A stretch of DNA of 13,255 nucleotides from Hydnum rufescens UP504 (taxonomy: Eukaryota > Basidiomycota > Agaricomycetes > Cantharellales > Hydnaceae): assembly GCA_014904985.1 (NCBI GenBank), contig MU128925.1, positions 286,941 to 300,195 of the forward strand, read 5' to 3'. This document shows, piece after piece, positions 6,576 through 13,255 of this stretch. The translations under genes and the position numbers were made by a program. Under the pieces are notes generated by a model. It saw nothing but the letters and a program-made list of their open reading frames with translations, was not told where the DNA came from and did not search any database. The first letter of the stretch is position 1. Every line of letters begins with the position of its first letter.

Positions 6576-6680
6576 CTAGAATAATAAAAGACGCGTTAGT
6601 ATAAAATTTCAAAGCAGCACAAAAAGAGCAGCTTTTGCTGCTCTTTTTGCGCCATTGTATCTACTAGAAAAAATACTCAC
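6576..6680 (-). other. Intron R1 with internal hairpin A (105 nt)
   Basis: On the - strand: donor GTGAGT (6680-6675), hairpin A 6649-6620, branch TACTAACGC (6601-6593), acceptor TATTATTCTAG ending at 6576. Its acceptor sequence matches that of L1 in the other cluster. Confidence 0.7.
6620..6649. repeat. Hairpin A copy 8
   Basis: Perfect 13-bp arms 6620-6632 and 6637-6649 around TTTT. Confidence 0.9.
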
Positions 6681-6684
6681 CTTG

Positions 6685-6718
6685 TGACCACACACCCACA
6701 GTGGCAGGTGTGTGGTCA
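6685..6718. repeat. Hairpin B copy 7
   Basis: Perfect 12-bp arms TGACCACACACC (6685-6696) and GGTGTGTGGTCA (6707-6718), next to the R1 donor. Confidence 0.9.
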
Positions 6719-6961
6719 TGTGGTTGCTTGTTGTGGTTGCGGAGATAGGAAGCAAGATGCAGATTCAACACCAGCAATTGCTGATACTCAAGAAGTGCCC
6801 AAGTGCTGGTGCTGCAAGCACAGTACACAATAGTACCAAGCATGTATATTATAAATAAATACTATATAATAAAAAATTGTCCAGGAAAACCTGAAGAAGA
6901 GGATGGTAATGAGTCAGAGGTCAATAAGGCATGAGATCGCTAATTACAGAGTGGATTGGGC

Positions 6962-7212
6962 CACTTCTATGCATCAGAATTGGCCCAAATTTGAATATAG
7001 TAGTGTTATATATACACTCTACATGGGCGATTAATTATCTCGGATGATTTTTGCATTTTTCAATTTTTCACACCTTCAATTCCCTAAATAGGGAATTGAA
7101 GGCGTGAAAAATTGAAAATGTGAAAATCATCCAAGATAATTAATTGCCCATGTAGAGTGTATATATAACACTACTATATTCAAATTTGGGCCAATTCTGA
7201 TGCGTAGAAGTG
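6962..7212. mobile_element. Foldback element (long near-perfect palindrome)
   Basis: Left arm 6962-7085 and right arm 7090-7212 are reverse complements with six substitutions and one single-T indel; the loop is AAAT at 7086-7089. There is no coding capacity. It resembles a foldback or MITE-type element. I found no convincing target-site duplication: the left flank reads GGATTGGGC and the right flank CACCTTGG. Alternatively it arose by local inverted duplication. Confidence 0.75.
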
Positions 7213-7493
7213 CACCTTGGTCTGCCACTTTTTTCACCTACCTTAGGCCGAAAAATGAGGCATTTTTTCTACCTAAGAAGGCCCAAGCCCATAAGAACCC
7301 AATTGGGCCCAACCAGGCTCTTTGATCCCCGGTTCCATATCTCTTTTGGGCTCAACTTGGGTTTATTTGGGCTCAATCCTTAGGGACTTGGCAGCATCAT
7401 CCTCATCATACTCGCCCAGATCAGCCAGGACTACTGTTGACAAATCCATATTATATGTATTATATACTACGACAAATCAATGATAGCTACAAG
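7213..7493. other. Gene-free stretch downstream of gene A
   Basis: Contains several TTGGGCYCAA-type words (TTGGGCCCAA, TTGGGCTCAA, TTTGGGCTCAAT) between about 7300 and 7380, and A/T-rich sequence near 7447-7475 that could hold the gene A 3' end. No gene seen. Confidence 0.5.
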
Positions 7494-8116
7494 TCACCAT
7501 AGTTGAAGAAATCCTCCTGCATTTGGGTCTTGCAATCCAGGAGGGAATTGGCCCACGAAGTTCGAGTGGAGAGGAGGGAGTGGGGCCACACCAGGTTGCT
7601 GGAAAAAATCACTGGGCTGCTGTGTAAGGTCATGGCCCATGGCCTCCAAACCTGCTAGTGGTCTGCCACTGAGGTCGAATGAGAAAGGGTCGAAGACATT
7701 GAATGCATAGAGAGAGTATCAATTGGTGGTGATAGTTCCAAACCATATCTGATTGGCGCTGTGTGATTGGAAGGTCCTTTGGCGCTTGATCCTGGATCCT
7801 GTGGGAAGTTGAGTGGAACCGGGCTTGGCGAGTCGTCGGCATTGTCAGGGATTGTCGCAGACAATTTTGGGCCATTCTTCTTTTTCTTCTGTCTCTGCCC
7901 AACATCTTCAACATCACCTGCCCCACCCTCATGAAGTCCCTCAGCATCCCTGCTCCCAATCACGCCTACACCTCTCTCTACACCAGGCCTCTTCCTCTTC
8001 CCTACAGATTCTTTGGCCTCTTGTCCACCTTCTGGAGTGGGATCCTTTACCGCCGCACCAATGGACCAGTCTTTTGAATCGATTGCCTTATCCACACTGC
8101 CAATGGTGTGCTGAAC
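7494..8116 (-). CDS. Gene A, C-terminal part
   Basis: The frame continuing past TGA is open to TAG at 7657-7655. It encodes hydrophilic, disordered sequence with KRKRP and QKKKKN nuclear-localisation-like motifs. A different frame, open from 7718 to TGA 7496-7494, encodes FDLSGRPLAGLEAMGHD followed by Gln/Pro-rich sequence ending GGFLQLW, and has convincing coding character. The switch falls at a (CT)4 run (7709-7716 region): one more CT would join the frames. An 88-nt intron ending CCACTAG would also join them. Which C-terminus is used cannot be decided here. Confidence 0.4.
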
Positions 8117-8922
8117 TCACCCACAATGATCAATCATGATGGGCAACAGGGCCTCATCAACGTCAGACGTGGATTCGGGAAGTTCTTCAATCCAGATCTG
8201 GCACCCGGCAGAACGATTGAAGGCCTCGTACATCTTGCTCCAATGCAATGTGTGGTACTTGTCTGAGATCCAGCTTCCTAACAGCGGGAATTCTTCCACG
8301 GTTGGAAGACCCTCCATCCGGACTCTGTTAATCTGCAACAGCCTCGGGATCTCCATCCACTTCGTCATCTTCACCTTCGGCAGCATGTAACGATCCAAGA
8401 GCTTCCGCATCCTTTGCGCGCAGGCCGCCTTAGTCTTATGCATGTCATGGGTCTCTGCCAATCGTCGGTTTCGTGAACACCTTTCTTCAAAAGCATCGAC
8501 CTCGTTTTGGCGCATCTGCTCAGTGAGAATGTATTTATACATGTTCGTGAGGTGTTCGGTTGGGTCGAAGTTAGATTTGTACCATGACTCCATTTGAGGC
8601 GAGTTCATGGCAGCAGTATTTCGACCATGGGCAGCCGCAGATGCTGCACAGTCAGATATCATGACATAGAATGTGTGGGTACCAGAGTTCAAAAGTGCCT
8701 TTCCATCTGCATTCCATCGTCGTTGCGCCGATTCCATCAACTTCGCAACATCCCCTCCTGACTGCCCTAGCTTCTTTCCCGCCTCAGCTTTCTTCCCACT
8801 GTGCTCTGACCTGAGCCGCTCCACCTCTGCTGTCCACATTTCGGAGTCAGACCCGCCCATGTCAGATTTTAGGAGTTTGTACTCCTTCCTTGCATGATCA
8901 TGTGAAACATACTCGTTTTTGT
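8117..8922 (-). CDS. Gene A, central globular segment
   Basis: 268 residues starting DKNEYVSHDHARKEYKLL, with an internal Met at 8860. It is charged and helical, with Trp and Cys spread evenly and good codon character, so probably a folded domain. Motifs include MNSPQMESWYKSNFD, AACAQRMRKLLDRYMLP and the C-terminal CQIWIEELPEST. It ends at TGA 8119-8117, after which the same frame continues. The TGA lies in GGGTGAGTT, which also looks like a donor. A 51-nt in-frame intron from GTTGCC to GGCAG (8148-8098) would remove the stop, but its donor is poor. Not matched to any family I know. Confidence 0.55.
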
Positions 8923-8980
8923 CTACAACATACTACTGTGTAAGGATATAATTATACATAGAAGGATAAACAATATGAAC
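8923..8980 (-). other. Gene A intron 2 (58 nt)
   Basis: Donor GTTCAT, acceptor TATGTTGTAG. Using this acceptor, rather than the nearer CACAG or CAGTAG, joins G|AC and keeps the downstream frame open. The donor is weak. Confidence 0.55.
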
Positions 8981-9585
8981 CTTTGAGATTTTTTAGAAAT
9001 GCATTCCATGCATTACCCCCACGTTGGCGCTCTGGTGTTGACATTTCCCAGTTACCAATTTTCATCAATTGCAAGACAAATTGACCGAGGCGAGTCACAC
9101 ATGGTTTGAGCTTGTCCTCCATGAAGTTGTGAAACATGTCCGTCACCTCCTTGATTTCCTCATTGCGGAGTTTGCGTTTGGTAAACTGCATGTTCGCAAC
9201 ATTTCCATCCACAAAAAGGCTCTCATCCACTTTGGATACGTCATCCTCGTCATCCTCATCATTGTCGCGGGCAAAAGAAACTTGCTTTCCCCACCGAGAA
9301 TGCCTCACAATATCTTCTTCGTCTTCATCTTCTTCATCCGAGGCACGCAAACGAAGAACTCATCGAGAAAAACGCCCAGGTGAAGGTTGAGTATCGCTAT
9401 CTGATCCTTCATGAGGATCCAGTGGATGCTGGTTATATTCCTCAGTGGAGGGTTTTAGCGATAATGATGTCTGCTGCCTGTCATTGGCAGCAGGCTCATG
9501 CTGCCAATCTGGAAGCAAGTCCATATGAGAGTTTAGAGGTGGTGGGGAACGTAGGTCTTGAGTGGGATTCATGTGAGTCTCTGAC
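8981..9585 (-). CDS. Gene A, second exon, interrupted by TGA
   Basis: From SETHMNPTQDLRSPPP (hydrophilic, disordered-looking) to an acidic tract EEDEDEEDIV, then a helical part with EEIKEVTDMFHNFMEDKLK and CVTRLGQFVLQLMKI. The frame is continuous except for TGA at 9362-9360 directly after a CGA codon. No good intron removes it; a 42-nt in-frame GTTTTT...AAG segment is the only candidate and has no branch site. Confidence 0.5.
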
Positions 9586-9656
9586 CTGGTGCAAAAGGTG
9601 ATAAGGGCATCAGATACCAAGTTAGATGTATGTGTGGGTTTAGGATCATCTCTCAC
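9586..9656 (-). other. Gene A intron 1 (71 nt)
   Basis: Donor GTGAGA, branch CATCTAACTT, acceptor TTTTGCACCAG. It splices AA|G into a lysine codon and continues the frame exactly. Confidence 0.75.
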
Positions 9657-10420
9657 TTTATTCGTAGTTCCAAAGCTTCTACAAGACGTTCCATTTTTGT
9701 CCCAAAATAGACAGGATTCAGACTGCGTTTCTCGACGAAGAATGCAAGGCCTTCTACAATCCCTAGTGTACCACTGGAGCCGCGTCTGATTCCGTCGACT
9801 ACTGCATTCATTGGTATGTCCACATGGAGAACGCGATTCAGTACTGGATCTAGTTCTTCCCAGTCCTCATCGCGATCTGCCCCACCACCCCCAAATGCAG
9901 CCAGGATATCCTCTGGGTGATTGGCATCCCACAGACAGGTCACACCGCGTTCATTAGCATCCCGCTCAGGCACACTGGAAGGGAGCTGTTTGATGAGGGT
10001 ACGGGCACGATCAAGCAATGCTACTACATCACGTGAAGTAAGGGCGCGATCTGCCCTGGCAGATGTGACGGGTGAATGGATCGCAGGGAGCAAGGGGACG
10101 TTCTGAGCAGGTTGGACTCCAGACATAGGAGGGGGAGCGAGCGAAGGTAGCGGCCTACTCAGCGACTGAGTATGAAGGACTCGAGGAGGTAGCTCAACCG
10201 ACAAGATGTGACCTCTATTGGGAGCGGATGCTGTAGAAGTCGAAGCCGAAGCTCCCTGCGGGACTCGAGGAGATTTAGATGAAGGGGCGGTTACTGATTT
10301 GGACTGGGATGATCGGGTGCTTGCCGCCTTAGACTTGGATGGCGACGTGTTTGATACCTTGGACTTGGATGATGAAGCATTTCGTGATTTGGGCCCGAAG
10401 AGGCACTCGTTGACTTGGCC
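9657..10420 (-). CDS. Gene A, first coding exon (open part)
   Basis: Open on the - strand from just after TAA at 10423-10421 to the donor at 9656. The first 55 residues are Ser/Lys/Arg-rich with SKSKVSNTSPSKSKAAST-type repeats. A Pro-rich linker follows, then a helical part (RDVVALLDRARTLIKQL) and a segment with DIPMNAVVDGIRRGSSG and EGLAFFVEKRSLNPVYFGTK. ATG 10487 opens MPATRSNKAEVPQHSQQ, but in another frame; two single-base shifts near 10430 and 10395 would connect them. No domain recognised. Confidence 0.5.
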
Positions 10421-10487
10421 TTAGAAGAACGGGTCTTTGCTGAGAGTGCTGAGGCACTTCAGCCTTATTAGAACGAGTCGCAGGCAT

Positions 10488-10625
10488 AATAAGGGATCTG
10501 GCTAGAGAATGAGAAAAGAACTATCGGGAGTGCTCTTCGGATCCCCTGTAGCCTTCCCTTCTTATGCGATGAGTTGGAATAAGTCGGGTCATGTCACAGG
10601 GCAAGTGGCCAGAGATATCGAATGC
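10488..10625 (-). other. Intergenic spacer between genes B and A
   Basis: 138 bp between the stop of gene B and ATG of gene A on the same strand. It includes a pyrimidine-rich stretch TTTTCTCATTCTCTAG just before the start. This is short for a promoter, so genes A and B could be parts of one longer locus. Confidence 0.4.
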
Positions 10626-11143
10626 TCAGACAAGTGAGATATCGAAACCTCGATAGTTCCCAGCGACGAGGCACTGTGTATTCCAAAAAAAGTTAAAGTT
10701 GGTGTCGTAACTGCCAAGGGAGCGCAGGGAGGGTGCACGGCCTCTACCTATGATGGGGTGGGCAGAGACCGGCACAAGTCCTCCTGCACAAGAGAAAAAA
10801 ACATACATCTAACAAAAAATGAGGAAGGAAATAGAAAGATTGTTAGAATTGCCAACACACGCGGAGGCTGCACAGGCCTCCACACAAGAGGCATATGAAC
10901 AATGAAGACACACAAAACACGTACAGAGGTGGGGAAAGATGAATATGCCTCGTGTATACTGGGTATATCGGAGACTCTTCAAGTTACTGTGTGCTGCCAG
11001 GCAAACACTACAAGAGCAGGTTCTCCGATACCACCAAGTTCAGTGCCACCGCAAGAAGGAACGGCAAATGCCGGAGTCAGTGTCATTCATACACTATGAA
11101 GGGAAATACACTTGTGAAGCAAATCAACATAAGAATGACAGAT
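10626..11143 (-). pseudogene. Gene B, 3' coding remnants
   Basis: Continuing the frame past TAG 11146, coding-like sequence (PAFAVPSCGGTELGGIGEP, ALVVFAWQHT) lies between TGA 11089-11087 and TGA 10981-10979. It then runs on through RVSDIPSIHEAYSSFP to the intron donor at 10860. After the intron the frame continues in phase (APSLRSLGSYDTNFNFFW) to TGA 10628-10626. An intron from 11155 (GTTCCA to CACAAG, 45 nt) could remove the TAG. Both TGA codons fit CGA changes. Confidence 0.4.
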
Positions 11144-13255
11144 CTAAGATGGAACATTGAACGACGACAGCAGGATATGTGTATTCTTCATTCCAGGCTC
11201 ATCTTCACGAGGGTCCTTCAAGAAATGAGGTTCTTTAAGACCTTTCTCCAACACCACTCTCCAAGATCCATGAAGGGTGAAACCGAAACACTCGCGAATC
11301 TCCAAACGCTCCTGGAAATTGTGTCCGTCTGCTTCTGCCCACCTAGAAATCTGCCGTATCCAATCATTCATTGGACCATTGGAGGCCAAACTGATACAAT
11401 AAACGCTTTTTTGAAGCCACGCCGAATATTGCTGCGAATCAGTAATGCAAACCGAATCAGCCCAAGTGGTGGAGTGCCGACACTGATCTTCTCTGTCAGC
11501 CATGGTGTGGTGAAGTCGAAGACGTGCATCTTTCTCCTCCGGCTCTCAAGGTCTGCCGGAGGAAATTGAGCACGATTCGTCGGAAGCCGTGGAGGGTGCA
11601 ATACGTAATCAAGAATCTTGGCCTTGAAGTCCTCTTGTGTGAGGATAGGTGGTGGGGCACAAGAGAGTAAGGATGCAAGCTCTTGCTCATTACGGGCATG
11701 TGCATATGCCTCCTCAATGTACAACAAATCCACCTTGGCAGTGTAGGGGGTGGGAACCATATCTGATGTTGCTGCATTCATGAACTGAAGGTTTCGAGCA
11801 TTCATCTCCTTTGTCACATGGCGAAGGACATCGTCTTGCAGAGACAAGTTTTTGAAGTAGAGACATGCTTGGAATGGAGAATCGGCTGCCCGTTTACGCC
11901 TCGTGCACCGAACCCCCAACAGTCCTTGACCCTCAAACTCGTTCAGCCAAATCAATGCACTGTCTTTCGATACTGGCTTGCACTCCACCACATACCATAC
12001 ACCCACTGCAACTGGTACATGTCGATCAGTTTGCGGGCCCGTCAGTATCAGTCTGGGATTTGGGGGCAGAAATGCTTGTGGGCCTGTTGGTATTGGCCCG
12101 CCGACTCTCGAGACGGTAGCTGAGGATGTTGTGGCAGTGAAAGAACGAGAATTGAGAGACGGACGAGGAGACCGACAGCGGGAAAATCGATCCGGAGGGA
12201 CTCCTGGGGGAGTCTCTTTCTGTCCAATGGCTCCTCTTTGGGCAATAACTTCTTGTGCAACCGGAGGAGATCGACGATGGGGAGGGGGGCTTGTAGATCG
12301 ATTTCTGGAAGATAAGGGAGGGTGATGATGAGCATCACGAGCAGATGAAGGACGAGAACGAGTGGGAGAGTGGGAACGAGAGCGACGGCGGGGAGGAGCA
12401 GGCGAAACATGAGAATTGGAGGCCTGGGAGTCAGATCGATGGCGAGAACGAATAGCCACAGGACGAGAGCGGGAAGGGGAATGGGAGCGAGAGCGACGGT
12501 GAGGAGAACGACCGGCAACAGGGCGAGAGTGAGAGGGAGAACGGGAGCGAGAGCCATGGCGAGAACGAGCGGCCCGGGGGCGAGAGCGAGAAGGGGAATG
12601 AGAGGGAGAGCGATGGCGAGGAGGACGAATGGCCGCAGGGCGAGAGCGAGAGGCAGAATGGGAGTGAAAGCGACGAGGAGGATGAATGACCAAGGGGGGA
12701 GAGCGAGAGTGAGAGCGAGGATGGCGGGGAAGACAACTGCTGGGAGAAAGGGCGGACTGTAGCCGTACTTGACTCCCAGAATTGGGACCAGGAGAAGAAT
12801 TGCGCACATCTCTCTTCTGCGCATCATCTCCCTCAATCTCTTCGAATTGCCTGCGAAGTCTCTTATTGCGCTTCTTTTCATTGGAGAGGATGCTCTTCTT
12901 ATTCATCCAATGGTCTCGAAGATATAATACGCCTGCAGTTGCGGGGGGGGCTTTGTTGCCAACCGACCACTTGCCTGGCTTCCTGCCAGCCTCAGCCTTG
13001 ATACGCTCGACAACCCCGCGCTCTGCTTCTTTGTCGCCATTGTACGCCCTATTGAGTAATTCTCTTGCCTCCTGGATGGATTTATTTGCCTCTTCCTCCT
13101 CTTTTTGCTTCTTGGCTTGTTGTTTCTCGAATGCACTGTCAGATTCACCGGAACGCTGAGCCAAGTCCATCGTCTCTGGCCACCCTCCACGATCTGTACC
13201 ATCACTCTCATAGTCCTCAGCGTCCAGAAAATCATGAGGCCCCTCAGCCTCAACC
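10626..13255 (-). CDS. Gene B: coiled-coil and Arg/Ser-repeat protein, unrecognised (5' end outside window)
   Basis: The main exon is open from the window edge (13255) through an internal Met at 13170. Numbered from that Met: a charged coiled coil at about residues 10-65 (FEKQQAKKQKEEEEANKSI), a conserved-looking segment to 120, an RS-rich tract at about 150-345 with 20-residue repeats around SPSRSRPVAI, and a globular region at 350-560 (ALIWLNEFEGQGLLG, DLLYIEEAYAHARNEQELAS). The RS tract resembles splicing-factor RS domains, but there is no RNA-binding domain. Coding character then moves to another frame (11503-11144). A 50-nt GTCGGC...CGCAG intron (11486-11437 region) could join them. The same frame continues to 10860 through TAG 11146 and TGA 11089 and 10981, then past an intron to the stop at 10626. 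Likely partly decayed. Function unknown. Confidence 0.5.
10784..10860 (-). other. Gene B 3' intron (77 nt, or 52 nt with the nearer acceptor)
   Basis: Donor GTGTGT at 10860, branch ATTCTAACAA, long pyrimidine tract. Acceptors are TTTTTTGTTAG (10809) and TCTCTTGTGCAG (10784). The latter keeps the frame, joining C|GA. Confidence 0.65.
11144..11503 (-). CDS. Gene B, post-RS globular exon
   Basis: About 100 residues with strong protein character (QQYSAWLQKSVYCISLASN, WIRQISRWAEADGHNFQERL, FGFTLHGSWRVVLEKGL), ending at TAG 11146-11144. The RS-protein frame is also open here but reads as poor sequence, so I take this as the true continuation after an intron or a frameshift. Confidence 0.5.
   Translation of the reverse strand: MADREDQCRHSTTWADSVCITDSQQYSAWLQKSVYCISLASNGPMNDWIRQISRWAEADGHNFQERLEIRECFGFTLHGSWRVVLEKGLKEPHFLKDPREDEPGMKNTHILLSSFNVPS
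12138..12723. repeat. RS-encoding repeat tract with about 60-bp period
   Basis: The densest part, about 12450-12660, encodes four blocks of some 20 residues, with Arg-Pro pairs spaced 19-20 residues apart. Purine-rich GAGAACGAG and GAGCGAGAGCG words dominate the + strand. Because the repeat length is close to a multiple of three, long stop-free frames occur on both strands. Confidence 0.75.

Larger units (their letters stand above)
5266..6843 (-). ncRNA. Spliced multi-exon transcript unit, hairpin-intron family, right (inverted) cluster
   Basis: On the - strand, exons at about 6843-6681, 6575-6354, 6247-5987, 5873-5708 and 5597-5360 are separated by introns R1-R4 and a possible R5. Each of the four well-supported introns contains hairpin A, and each preceding exon ends in hairpin B. 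An A/T-rich, TATA-like stretch lies at 6840-6875, upstream of ATG 6843. The first exon is open from ATG 6843 to its donor, and its frame continues into the second exon but meets TGA at the second codon there. Exon layout, splice signals and the A/T tract at the end mirror the left cluster. Coding potential remains doubtful, and the transcript could be non-coding. Confidence 0.45.
7494..10487 (-). pseudogene. Gene A: unrecognised intron-bearing protein gene, apparently decayed
   Basis: One gene can be followed on the - strand through two well-supported introns (9656-9586 and 8980-8923), with the frame preserved across both. Order of features: ATG 10487, basic Ser/Lys-rich N-terminus, Pro-rich stretch, helical region, acidic tract, a roughly 240-residue globular segment, KRKRP and QKKKK nuclear-localisation-like motifs, and a Gln/Pro-rich C-terminus. 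In-frame TGA occurs at 9362-9360 and 8119-8117. The first 70 nt after ATG are in a different frame from 10420 onward, and the last 225 nt are in a third frame. Either this is a decayed copy or some breaks are unrecognised introns; the TGA codons fit CGA changes. It lies 138 bp downstream of gene B on the same strand. Function unknown. Confidence 0.5.

Noticed and set aside
31..6649. Hairpin A as a bacterial-type intrinsic terminator
   Set aside because: The T run is inside the stem rather than after it, and the copies lie in spliceosomal introns of eukaryotic DNA.
1..6720. CRISPR-like array from the regularly repeated hairpins
   Set aside because: Spacing is 220-350 bp and irregular, repeats are interleaved with splice signals, and the genome is eukaryotic.
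8097..8120. A 24-nt intron GTGAGT...GGCAG removing the TGA at 8119
   Set aside because: It is in frame and its ends look right, but it is far below the size of known fungal introns and has no room for a branch site.
4624..11089. TGA read as tryptophan (mitochondrial-type code)
   Set aside because: Spliceosomal introns show this is nuclear DNA, some genuine-looking ends use TGA, and the surrounding residues do not call for Trp.
12370..12762. Opposite-strand frame of Gly/Arg/Ala/Met repeats
   Set aside because: Antisense shadow of the same repeats, with no coding sequence beyond them.
12048..12881. A 277-codon open frame overlapping the RS-repeat gene on the same strand, rich in Leu/Val/Ala/Pro and looking like membrane segments
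   Set aside because: It is the frame-shifted reading of the purine-rich RS repeats. The repeat length keeps all frames open, and the RS frame continues into non-repetitive coding sequence on both sides while this one does not.

Overview
The window looks like nuclear DNA of a filamentous fungus, most likely an agaricomycete basidiomycete. Introns are short (50-113 nt) with GT...AG ends and CTAAC or CTGAT branch sites. The genes are intron-split, and the intergenic DNA is repeat-laden and decayed. Species and chromosome position cannot be read from the sequence. No RNA genes, CRISPR arrays or bacterial features were seen.

Region by region: (1) 1-1105, + strand: a chain of exon-intron modules. 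Most introns carry a near-invariant hairpin (hairpin A, 13-15 bp arms), and three of the four exon ends carry a second hairpin (hairpin B) just before the 5' splice site. (2) 1105-3570: non-coding DNA with a 10-bp periodic tract, a TGAGTCA-bearing tandem array, a 160-bp-period repeat and an exact 120-bp tandem duplication. (3) 3571-5157, + strand: a possible LTR/promoter remnant followed by a broken reading frame. (4) 5266-6843, - strand: a second set of the same hairpin-intron modules, in inverted orientation and convergent with the first. (5) 6962-7212: a foldback element of about 250 bp. (6) 7494-13255, - strand: two head-to-tail protein genes that I do not recognise. The upstream one (gene B, 10626-13255, cut by the window edge) encodes a coiled-coil plus arginine/serine-repeat protein. 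The downstream one (gene A, 7494-10487) encodes a low-complexity, nuclear-looking protein.

Two themes run through the window. First, the hairpin-intron modules occur twice on opposite strands, with splice sites, hairpin and branch site at near-constant spacing. This looks like an undescribed family of duplicated exon-intron cassettes or introner-like introns. Second, decay is strongly CpG-directed. Every substitution I find between the arms of the foldback is CG versus TG or CA (or TG versus CA). Six otherwise continuous coding frames are interrupted by in-frame TGA, the product of CGA to TGA change. This suggests cytosine methylation or a RIP-like process. Genes A and B may therefore be decayed copies, although unrecognised introns could remove some of the stops.
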